Below are positions 33,101 through 38,614 of a DNA stretch of 43,028 bases, one piece after another. Source of the DNA: Candidatus Gastranaerophilales bacterium. GTDB lineage: Bacteria > Cyanobacteriota > Vampirovibrionia > Gastranaerophilales > Gastranaerophilaceae. Each line of letters begins with the position of its first letter. Positions within the stretch are counted from its first letter, which is position 1. A program made the translations under genes and the position numbers. The stretch lies in contig CALVBY010000008.1 in assembly GCA_944325905.1 (NCBI GenBank), forward strand, positions 1-43,028, in the 5' to 3' direction. A model generated the notes under the pieces. The model made no database searches and was not told where the DNA came from. It saw nothing but the letters and a program-made list of their open reading frames with translations.

Positions 33101-36100
33101 GAATATCTTCCAAAATGACTGATGTTGAATTTCAAATAATAGGACAAAAATTATGTGAACGAGAAAATGGTGAGGTAAGTTCTGCAGCAAAAGCCTTACT
33201 GCAGACTATAAAGAATAGTGAACTATGTAATGTTGCGAATGACCGTAATAATTTTATCATTGAAATTTTTGAACAAATATCTAGGGATTCAAGTGGCAAA
33301 ATATTAAGCGAAGAAATTCTTGATTATGCAAAAGAATTAATAAATTGCATACCTACAGGAAAAGATAGCATCCTTTTATCAAATACAGACAGTACTATAA
33401 AAAACATCATAAATTTAAGATTAAAATATTCAACCCCAATTGCGACACGTCAAATTATTGATGCAACAAAAAAATTGCTCTCAAATCCAACTGTAAGAAA
33501 TGGCGTTGTCTATGATATCATTAATGCTTGTATCGAAGGGAGTCAAGAAACCGAATACACTTTTAATCAAAAAGCATTTGATTCAATTTACAAAATGTTT
33601 GAGCAAAAAATTGAAAGTAGAAAAAATGATAATGGCTTTTCATATTCACTAATTATTTCTGAGATAGCCCAAAACGCTACACGCTATGAAAAAGATGCCA
33701 ATGGCCATTATATTAAACAGTTTGATGACATAGGATTTAGAATTGGTACTCTATTGCTTGAATCAGATACTCGTGGAGATTATGTACATTACAATCTAAC
33801 AAATGAAGTGGATTTATCTAATATTGATAAATTAGCACAAGATTACATTATACAAAAAGTCGAAAAATCTTATTTTCAATCCACAAAAGAAATAAGCGAA
33901 TTTAATGATAGAACATACAAATTTGAAACCCAAACTGTTTATGATAAATATGCAGAACCTTTACGAAAATTATGTACAGTTGGAGGTAAACTTGATGTCC
34001 AGAACTGTTTTGCTGTTGATTACATGATTAATAATCTTGGAATACCTAAAGGTGATGTCGTAAAAATGTTAGAAATATATCGTAATCAAGATGGCATCCT
34101 TAATACGACGATACTACATTTAATAAAAAATGAAAAAAATGACTATGAAAAAACCGGAGTCTTAGCTACGTTACAAAAATTGAACCAGCTTGGTATTTTG
34201 TATGGTCAAGATGGAAAAGTAGATCAAGAAGTTTTAGATATATTAAAAAGTTCACCAAATGTACGTGCAATGACATATAGAGATGATTATTACAGTAAAC
34301 TTGACGATAAACACTATAGCTATGACATATCCGCACATTACCTGAGTAACGGAACAATTGATTTTGAAAAATTAAAATTCGTGGAATCAGAAATTGGAGA
34401 ATTAATTAAAATACTTAACCTAGAATGTAATAATGCAACTAATCGTTGTATTATATGTAATCTATACAATACAATAAAGGCAAATCCGCAAATGTCAGCT
34501 CAAATTCTAGAAGCGGCAAAAAAATGCAGCTCGTTTGGCCTATTTGAAGCATTAGACCTTAACGGTAAACGTATAGAATTAAAGACTTTAAATTATTATG
34601 CTTCTTTGCCTACAGAGCTATATGAACTTATAAAAGAAAACCGTTGGTTACTACCATATATCAAAGGAGAAACGCCATCAAAAAATGATAATTGGTCTGC
34701 ACAAAATTTACTAACCCAAGAACATAAAGCTGTTTTGGCTAAGTACGGATATGATATTGATTATATTATTAAGGCAAAAGAAAATCAGTTTAATAAAAAA
34801 TCCGAAATTTCACCAGAAGCCCAAAGTCGATTTGAAAATACACTTGAAGGATTAGATGATATTTTACTGAATTCAGATGTAAACGAAGGTATTCAACTTG
34901 AATATCCAAGAGAATCATTTGAAAAAGATATTATAGATGCAACTAAAAATCTACCATTAGAAAGAGCTAACGATATATTAAACTTATATGGTTTAACACT
35001 GAAAGATGGCAAAATAGAGGGAGTAATTTGTACCCCTCAAATAGAAGTGCCAAAAGATTTTTTAACCTTAGATAAAAAAATTAAACAGTGCATAGAGCGT
35101 TTTCTTAACAACAAAGTTTTAACTGAAGATCCTTCACTGAATACAGTTTACACAGCCTTAACTCATGATTTTCCAGAATTTTCAATGCTCGTAGGCAAAA
35201 TAGATGCTGCAGGCCAAAGAGTTGAAGTTACTGTATTAAAACAAATGCAAAAATTATTGAACAATCCGGAATATGAAGCTTTACCTAAAAAAGAACAAAA
35301 AATGGCAAAACTGGTACTGTTATTCAGAGCATTTAAAGACATAGATTCGACACCAAATATTATTGAAAAATCCTTTACAGTTGACAATGATGGAGTTGCC
35401 ATCAAAACAAAACACAAGCGTTATAAAAACAGTGATTATGCATGGGCAATATTAGAAAGATTTAGTTTCAGTGACGAAGAAAAATATGCCATTACAGACC
35501 TAGTTGCACACTCAGGTTGGAGTAACGAATTTAATGACGGAGTAGTTGATATTGGCATAGCAAGGGAATATGAGACCGAATGGATTGCACATAATGGAGT
35601 AAAGGATTATCCAGATATCAATCCTGAAAATAATGCTAACAAAGTTGCCGTAAATACTAGATTTGGAACATTAAGGTTATCTAAACTTATAGAAGATGTA
35701 ATAAATCCAAATAACAATATAGATATTCGAGCAATTGAGGCTGCACAGAAAAAAGTATACCAAAATATGCAAAAGATTAATTCTGTAACAGCAGAAGATC
35801 TTGAGCCGTATTGGGAAACCCTAATAATTGATGGAGTGGAATGTCAAGTTATTGATTTAAGAAAGATAAAATTGCCAGATGATTTTTATTTAATGGGGCA
35901 TTTTACTGAACATGGCGTAGAATACCTGTATGATTTGTTAAGTAACAAAAATGACAAAGTATTTTTCTCAAATTCATTGATAAAACCAGATGCAGCCAAA
36001 ACATTTGCTGGGCGAACAGAAGGGATTATTTCTGAATTTGACAGTAGAAATATTGCAGAAACCAGTCATAATAATTTAGATTCAGGATTTGGCAAATCAT

Positions 36101-36465
36101 ATAATGATTTTGTAGAAACAATATCTGGTACTGGTACACGCGAGATTGCATCATTAGTCAAAAAACAACTAAGCTTAACAGACGAAGAGTATGGAATATT
36201 AATGGAACAAATTAATGGCAAAAGATTCAATGAATTAGAAGATTACTACAATATAAATGACAGGTACATATCCAAAGAAGAAATTATAAGCTCCCATAAT
36301 ACAGCATATGAAAATCTGCTAAACAGTAAGGGTGAACAAAATGAAATAACTATTTTATCGCCTACACCAATAGCCTTAGTATATTCTGCATCCAAAACAC
36401 CTGGGGGTGCATGTCCATTCAACATGGAGAAAATTCCTCTCAAACGAATTATTATCTTCCCATAA
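30121..36465 (+). CDS. Giant 2114-residue protein with HEFTH zinc-protease motif
   Basis: The largest gene in the window, with no family I can name end to end. The frame opens at TTG 30088, but ATG 30121 has AAGGTG at the right distance. Domains by residue: 1-390, helical, polar; 394-415, 450-460 and 491-512, hydrophobic Gly/Ala/Met-rich segments resembling a membrane-inserting or pre-toxin region; about 700-945, a zincin-like part with GTIQIGKNVNN, HEFTH (H839, E840, H843) and TEREAYHLGSEQLG, where E938 could be the third ligand; 950-1650, unassigned; about 1680-1800, an HD-domain-like stretch (DFPEFSMLVG, LVLLFRAFKDID, LVAHSGW) without the HD pair; about 1920-2000, a separate C-terminal module (KPDAAKTFAGRTEG, NLDSGFGKSYNDFVE). 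No signal peptide is seen. It may be a secreted effector; this is inference. Confidence 0.85.
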   Translation: MSEYSIQQQKIIDQYRQNNNLGYVISDDAVVSIMQKEMLSTGKIYPGFENLVDSNYSKPLSSNEQLSLFGLNAGNQNLYPGISIEHTGSTIQATEAQLYAINFLKEITTQADTNVKEREKEAGPISAIVNFFQEKFNEEYSKSHVKGEITKTKADLILLEAAANGESLDYGFWVDPTKQSFEKTFKDRRGVDFSEENINNCIQKAHEFAQIKTIYDMINTVKESLSATTIGDVKSQMNPQKSTAAIIKAFQMSGINSVSEINKTLADIENQYKNHPDIMKYGGNFRLEKNNKGQYVIMRTTPNGRNVEATNEELKIIASEMGACLDKTFTQALGVEYKEDTTPEEINLLAEETFNKYQKEYEDSFKKAFGGKDLKILSEEYIHQQQQGVAYFEMGLNMLGMALMIVPGGAAATTGWALKAANGLSSGSKIVKGLQVADKVAKGMQGAQKIAAPFVMAGMTVRPVELIEQIFSENGMSPEEWSNWGKSVLQNTIYMTVGMGVSKLAESGAALYKTKALVETLKQSGKNADEIALMVKSNPVKFPSDIVKSFKKIDNLAKALQVSQEAALDIGSTILLNKVMNNGDVLPIDVINSITFAISGGVLQKQFQHLNTESKIKYIHDTFKEYGISEGDAKNILKAMDDISEGNLNAQKANTANGTEAGIPKGMIREEEVIIQNAKTENPAEIISDKVKEQWLQDGLNTEEPKFEPIDLYNLDPYAGLKEALPEVNGEVTSLILTGKLKETLKNHYTELGNVFKDIAEKHSSEIQKLAQESKNDKQQFAENIIKILAEELGMKGYEPKIEFIDTQGADGLANWPKGTIQIGKNVNNAKTLVEIISHEFTHMLQYRDILAQYGEQGLREVIMNDKGIPAAKKESTLKEILTSPFTAKLLENYDILQKSEVGSLNEYLKRIYKDEFANPIAPDKNIQIYVNQTTEREAYHLGSEQLGNNVEGVAQEWLIPEEKSNIEGLRGEINGSKYFIDEYGQIHRNVPAGISSKMTDVEFQIIGQKLCERENGEVSSAAKALLQTIKNSELCNVANDRNNFIIEIFEQISRDSSGKILSEEILDYAKELINCIPTGKDSILLSNTDSTIKNIINLRLKYSTPIATRQIIDATKKLLSNPTVRNGVVYDIINACIEGSQETEYTFNQKAFDSIYKMFEQKIESRKNDNGFSYSLIISEIAQNATRYEKDANGHYIKQFDDIGFRIGTLLLESDTRGDYVHYNLTNEVDLSNIDKLAQDYIIQKVEKSYFQSTKEISEFNDRTYKFETQTVYDKYAEPLRKLCTVGGKLDVQNCFAVDYMINNLGIPKGDVVKMLEIYRNQDGILNTTILHLIKNEKNDYEKTGVLATLQKLNQLGILYGQDGKVDQEVLDILKSSPNVRAMTYRDDYYSKLDDKHYSYDISAHYLSNGTIDFEKLKFVESEIGELIKILNLECNNATNRCIICNLYNTIKANPQMSAQILEAAKKCSSFGLFEALDLNGKRIELKTLNYYASLPTELYELIKENRWLLPYIKGETPSKNDNWSAQNLLTQEHKAVLAKYGYDIDYIIKAKENQFNKKSEISPEAQSRFENTLEGLDDILLNSDVNEGIQLEYPRESFEKDIIDATKNLPLERANDILNLYGLTLKDGKIEGVICTPQIEVPKDFLTLDKKIKQCIERFLNNKVLTEDPSLNTVYTALTHDFPEFSMLVGKIDAAGQRVEVTVLKQMQKLLNNPEYEALPKKEQKMAKLVLLFRAFKDIDSTPNIIEKSFTVDNDGVAIKTKHKRYKNSDYAWAILERFSFSDEEKYAITDLVAHSGWSNEFNDGVVDIGIAREYETEWIAHNGVKDYPDINPENNANKVAVNTRFGTLRLSKLIEDVINPNNNIDIRAIEAAQKKVYQNMQKINSVTAEDLEPYWETLIIDGVECQVIDLRKIKLPDDFYLMGHFTEHGVEYLYDLLSNKNDKVFFSNSLIKPDAAKTFAGRTEGIISEFDSRNIAETSHNNLDSGFGKSYNDFVETISGTGTREIASLVKKQLSLTDEEYGILMEQINGKRFNELEDYYNINDRYISKEEIISSHNTAYENLLNSKGEQNEITILSPTPIALVYSASKTPGGACPFNMEKIPLKRIIIFP

Positions 36466-36573
36466 ATTTGCTTATAAAGAAGTTTAGATTAACTTTGTAG
36501 ATGACAGCGGAAGATAAAGTTCACTTAAGTTATGTCAGATTTAAAACGGTATATTCCAAACATTAGCGGCCAT

Positions 36574-36602
36574 TTGAGACGGAATTTATATATTAATAAA
36601 AT
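36574..36602 (+). promoter_or_regulatory. Candidate promoter into the structured tract
   Basis: TTGAGA (36574-36579), a 17-nt spacer and TAAAAT (36597-36602) point into the structured stretch at 36634-36773. The -10 overlaps the arm of the preceding hairpin, so promoter and terminator readings compete here. Confidence 0.4.
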
Positions 36603-36632
36603 CGGTCATAACATTAAGTTATAACCGATTTT
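36598..36632 (+). terminator. Hairpin terminating the giant gene
   Basis: AAAATCGGT (36598-36606) pairs with ACCGATTTT (36624-36632), and ATAAC/GTTAT pairs inside after one C-A mismatch. It ends in four T. It is the first strong hairpin after the 2114-residue gene, 133 bp past its stop. Confidence 0.6.
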
Positions 36633-36633
36633 A

Positions 36634-36647
36634 TGGGGCGCCTGATG
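36634..36647. repeat. 14-bp copy of the tRNA-His 3' end
   Basis: TGGGGCGCCTGATG here is identical to 37544-37557, which covers the CCA end and 3' acceptor strand of tRNA-His, in the same orientation. The pair flanks about 900 bp and resembles attachment-site duplication at a tRNA, but no integrase is present. Confidence 0.55.
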
Positions 36648-36773
36648 ACTCTGCCGAGCAAAACAATTAAGTATTGTTTTGCGAGAGGGAAGAACCCGTT
36701 TGGCGATAGCCAAACTTGGTGAGAATACCCCAGTCGCACACATAAAAAAAAGACGCTTTAGAAACGTCTTTTT
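36634..36773 (+). other. Structured tract, possible ncRNA ending in a terminator
   Basis: Several stable hairpins follow each other on the plus strand. They are GCAAAACAAT-TAAGT-ATTGTTTTGC (36658-36682, perfect 10 bp), GGG-AAGAA-CCC (36687-36697), and GTTTGGC-GATA-GCCAAAC (36698-36715, perfect 7 bp). TGGGG (36634-36638) and CCCCA (36728-36732) could close the fold. A Rho-independent terminator ends it: AAAAAGACG (36747-36755) with CGTCTTTTT (36765-36773). I cannot match it to a known riboswitch, SRP RNA, 6S or tmRNA. It may be an ncRNA or a dispersed palindromic repeat. Confidence 0.4.
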
Positions 36774-36779
36774 AATAAA

Positions 36780-36808
36780 TGGGGCGGATAGTGGGACTTT
36801 GCTCGAAC
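36780..36808. repeat. Degenerate tRNA 3'-end fragment
   Basis: TGGGGCG followed by GATAGTGGGACTTTGCTCGAAC aligns with the CCA end, acceptor and T arm of a minus-strand tRNA, with extra bases in the T stem. Key pieces are TGGGGCG at 36780 and CTCGAAC at about 36802. No 5' half is present, so it is a fragment. Confidence 0.4.
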
Positions 36809-36892
36809 TCTTTAATAAAACTTTACAACCAGTTTTATCATCTTCCCATACGATTATACTTTATTTAGAAATAGAAAATTATCTTAATGGGG

Positions 36893-36921
36893 TTGAAAAT
36901 TAAAATGCAATAATTTATAAT
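36893..36921 (+). promoter_or_regulatory. Promoter of the antisense RNA
   Basis: TTGAAA (36893-36898), exactly 17 nt, then consensus TATAAT (36916-36921). The expected start is at about 36928. It is among the best promoter matches in the window, and the RNA it drives has no open frame. Confidence 0.7.
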
Positions 36922-36965
36922 AAAAACACAGGGTGGTAGTTTCTCAAGCTACCAATAAGCCTTGT
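36922..36965 (-). terminator. Terminator of the toxin-like mRNA
   Basis: On the minus strand, a stem formed by ACAAGG (36965-36960) with CCCTGT (36933-36928), one mismatch, encloses a perfect-or-wobble 7-bp hairpin (36953-36935). It is followed by five T (36926-36922). It would end the transcript from 37062 leftward. Confidence 0.5.
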
Positions 36966-37009
36966 AGAGGTCTAACGGTTCTTATCTATTAAGATGAGAG
37001 CCGTTTTTT
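36928..37009 (+). ncRNA. Antisense RNA, predicted type I antitoxin
   Basis: A predicted 82-nt RNA with its own promoter (36893-36921) and terminator. Stem-loop 1 spans 36928-36965 (ACAGGG with CCTTGT around GGTAGTT-TCTCA-AGCTACC). Stem-loop 2 (36974-37005) has a 14-bp stem with two wobbles, loop ATTA and a T6 tail, a strong terminator. Only 8 nt lie between them, AGAGGTCT, and GAGGTCTA (36967-36974) is the exact complement of TAGACCTC in the toxin mRNA leader (37101-37094). The RNA also runs antisense through the last codons, stop and 3' UTR of the peptide gene. This matches type I antitoxins such as those of Fst/par, RatA or SR4 in layout. Confidence 0.65.
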
Positions 37010-37062
37010 AATACGCATAAAATCAAAAAGATTAAAAATAATGCTAGATTGAAATTATCCAT
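36982..37062 (-). CDS. 26-residue hydrophobic peptide, predicted type I toxin
   Basis: A 26-codon frame with the Shine-Dalgarno AAAGGGGGC and 5 nt to the ATG. The peptide begins MDNFN, continues as one hydrophobic helix (NLALFLIFLILCVL, residues 5-18) and ends with a short polar, basic tail (K19 to R26, KNGSHLNR). This size and build fit type I toxins that insert in the inner membrane (Fst, Ldr, AapA, TxpA types), but I see no sequence match to a named one. The last eight codons and 3' UTR are covered by the convergent antisense RNA. Its leader can hide the ribosome-binding site. The promoter is unclear: AATAAT at 37162-37157 is a possible -10. It is too short for usual gene finders. The function is inference from architecture. 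Confidence 0.6.
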   Translation of the reverse strand: MDNFNLALFLIFLILCVLKNGSHLNR

Positions 37063-37070
37063 ATCAGCCC

Positions 37071-37135
37071 CCTTTCTAGTCGGGAACTAACCCGAGGTCT
37101 ACAATAATTTTGTCGGTTGGTTTCCTATAGAAAGG
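37071..37135 (-). promoter_or_regulatory. Toxin leader that sequesters its Shine-Dalgarno
   Basis: In the minus-strand leader, CCTTTCTA (37135-37128) is perfectly complementary to TAGAAAGG (37078-37071), which includes the Shine-Dalgarno. The enclosed part holds the hairpin CGGG-TTAGTT-CCCG (37094-37081) and, next to it, TAGACCTC (37101-37094), the target of the antisense RNA linker. Confidence 0.55.
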
Positions 37136-37173
37136 CTTATCTTTACCCCGTGTTTAATTATTCAAAGTTCAAA

Positions 37174-37203
37174 TTGATTTATTACTAAAAATAATTATAT
37201 AAT
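37174..37203 (+). promoter_or_regulatory. Promoter of the 76-residue gene
   Basis: TTGATT (37174-37179), an 18-nt spacer and TATAAT (37198-37203). Only 4 nt separate the -10 from the ATG at 37208, and no Shine-Dalgarno is present, so the message may be leaderless. Confidence 0.5.
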
Positions 37204-37207
37204 AAAT

Positions 37208-37438
37208 ATGTTAATAAAAAGATGGAAAATTGATGGAATTACTGTTGAGATTAAAGTTGAGGACGGTGTATCAACTAAGGAAGAACAAACTTTAGCTTCT
37301 GTAAATTTATTAAAATTTTTAGTTGAAGGTCATATTGATAGTTTAGTAAAAAATAATGCTTCAAAAGAAGAAGTAAAAAATTATAAAGAATCATTAGAAC
37401 TAATCAATAATTATCTTGAATATAAACAGCAACTTTAA
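37208..37438 (+). CDS. Hypothetical 76-residue protein
   Basis: A small protein I do not recognise. It starts MLIKRWKIDGITVEIKVEDG, a likely beta hairpin, and continues as an amphipathic helix pair rich in Lys, Glu and Leu (SVNLLKFLVEGHIDSLVKNN, then EEVKNYKESLELINNYLEY). There is no signal peptide or membrane segment. A consensus-like promoter sits just ahead of the ATG, which supports it being real despite the missing Shine-Dalgarno. It lies between the predicted toxin-antitoxin module and tRNA-His, inside the interval flanked by tRNA-His 3'-end copies, so it could be cargo of the same insertion. An antitoxin or regulator role is possible but unsupported. Confidence 0.55.
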   Translation: MLIKRWKIDGITVEIKVEDGVSTKEEQTLASVNLLKFLVEGHIDSLVKNNASKEEVKNYKESLELINNYLEYKQQL

Positions 37439-37441
37439 AGA

Positions 37442-37454
37442 GTTCGAATCCCAT
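37442..37454 (+). repeat. Inverted 13-bp copy of the tRNA-His T arm
   Basis: GTTCGAATCCCAT is the exact reverse complement of 37555-37567 inside tRNA-His. A related GTTCGAACTCC lies about 40 bp further on. Both are isolated T-arm fragments without the rest of a tRNA. Confidence 0.5.
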
Positions 37455-37511
37455 TAAGGGGTTGTATGTTTTTTAAAATTTGTTCGAACTCCAGAATTCA
37501 ATGATTTCAAT

Positions 37512-37531
37512 AAAAAAGACCCTTTCGGGTC
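37512..37531 (-). terminator. Terminator of tRNA-His
   Basis: On the minus strand GACCC-GAAA-GGGTC (37531-37518) is followed by six T (37517-37512). It lies 12 nt past the CCA end of the tRNA. Confidence 0.75.
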
Positions 37532-37543
37532 AATTTTTAAAAA

Positions 37544-37620
37544 TGGGGCGCCTGATGGGATTCGAACCCATGCATATCGGAACCACAATCCGAGGTCTTA
37601 ACCGCTTGACGACAGGCGCC
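37544..37620 (-). tRNA. tRNA-His (GTG)
   Basis: The minus strand folds as a complete tRNA. It has an extra 5' G (G-1, base 37620) opposite C73, the histidine identity element. The acceptor stem is GCGCCTG/CAGGCGC, the D arm GTC...GAC, the anticodon arm TCGGA-TTGTGGT-TCCGA with anticodon GTG, a 5-nt variable loop and the T arm ATGGG-TTCGAAT-CCCAT. CCA is encoded (37546-37544). A terminator follows. Its 3' end is duplicated at 36634. Confidence 0.97.
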
Positions 37621-37673
37621 ATCTACATATTCTATCTTAACATAAACATTATCTAAATCAAGAGTTATATAAA

Positions 37674-37701
37674 AAAGCCCCGTTTTTTTTAACGGGACTT
37701 T
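37674..37701 (-). terminator. Terminator of rpaB
   Basis: On the minus strand AAAGTCCCGTT (37701-37691) pairs with AACGGGGCTTT (37684-37674), one G-T wobble, with an A6 loop and a T run. It starts 21 nt after the rpaB stop codon. Confidence 0.8.
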
Positions 37702-37721
37702 CTACCTTCTACATATTTTGT

Positions 37722-38471
37722 TTAACTTATACGTTGAAACATGTAACCAATACCACGAGCTGTCAATATCAACTCTGGATTTGCAGGGTCAGATTCGAGT
37801 TTTGAGCGTAATCTTGAAATATGTACGTCAACAACTCTTGTATCAATACGATGATCAGGCGGATAAGCCCAAACATGCTGCAATATTTCGTTTCTAGAAA
37901 ATGCTTGACCGGAATTATTAACCAACAACTCTAGCAAGCTGAATTCCATACCTGTCAATCTGATACGCTCATTCTTTCTGAATACTTGACGACGAGCTGT
38001 ATCAATTTTTATATTACCTGTTGTGATTACATTTTTAGTAACTTTACCGGTAGGTGCAGCCGCTTCTCTGTTATTAGTACGTCTCAAAACAGCTTTCACA
38101 CGAGCTTCCAACTCTTTAGGGCTAAAAGGTTTGATAACATAGTCATCAGCACCCAATTCCAAACCCGTAATTCTTTCTGAAACATCACCTAATGCTGTAA
38201 GTATAATAATAGGAACGTCTGAAGTTCTTCTTATTTCTCTTGTTACACCGTAACCATCCATCTTAGGCATCATTACATCCAAAACTACTAAATCCGGATT
38301 ATATTTATTGAATGCATTAACAGTTTCTTCTCCATCTTGAGCAGTATAAACATCGTATCCGGCCATCTTCAAACGTGTTTCCAAAATACGTCTAATACTT
38401 GCTTCATCATCAGCCAACAAAATACGTTGACGATCTTCAGTTTCATTAGGCATTTCAGCATTTTCTGTCAT
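37722..38471 (-). CDS. rpaB: OmpR-family response regulator, RpaB/Ycf27-like
   Basis: A 249-residue response regulator. The receiver domain has the acidic pair D21/D22 in LLADDEASIRRILETRL, phosphoacceptor D65 in VVLDVMMPKMDGYGV, and GADDYVIKPFSPKELEARV. A linker leads to a winged-helix DNA-binding domain (RLTGMEFSLLELLVNNSGQ, RVVDVHISRLRSKLESDP, LTARGIGYMFQR). Long segments match by recall the cyanobacterial/plastid RpaB (Ycf27), the master light- and redox-stress regulator. In an apparently non-photosynthetic cell its role must differ. No sensor kinase is adjacent. AAGGAA precedes the ATG. Its own promoter and terminator make it monocistronic. Confidence 0.9.
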   Translation of the reverse strand: MTENAEMPNETEDRQRILLADDEASIRRILETRLKMAGYDVYTAQDGEETVNAFNKYNPDLVVLDVMMPKMDGYGVTREIRRTSDVPIIILTALGDVSERITGLELGADDYVIKPFSPKELEARVKAVLRRTNNREAAAPTGKVTKNVITTGNIKIDTARRQVFRKNERIRLTGMEFSLLELLVNNSGQAFSRNEILQHVWAYPPDHRIDTRVVDVHISRLRSKLESDPANPELILTARGIGYMFQRIS

Positions 38472-38558
38472 AGTCTTTTCCTTACGTTTATAAATCTTAC
38501 ACCACTAACTTTAAAAAAATATTACAAATTATATATTTTTTTGTATTTTTATAACGAT

Positions 38559-38587
38559 ATATTAACCTAAGTAAAGAAAAATTGCAA
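38559..38587 (-). promoter_or_regulatory. Promoter of rpaB
   Basis: On the minus strand TTGCAA (38587-38582) and TAATAT (38564-38559) are 17 nt apart, giving a leader of about 80 nt. I see no full RpaB-type box near it. Confidence 0.5.
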
Positions 38588-38614
38588 GTACTTTTTATAA
38601 AAATGCCCAGAAAT

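Noticed and set aside
36634-36773. Structured tract as tmRNA, SRP RNA or 6S RNA
   Set aside because: None of the conserved motifs (tag frame and tRNA-like ends, GGAA/AGCAG SRP core, long open-bubble hairpin) can be found.
36679-36903. A 74-codon open frame starting at TTG
   Set aside because: It runs through two hairpins, a terminator and a tRNA-like fragment, has no Shine-Dalgarno, and its product looks like chance translation of antisense tRNA sequence.
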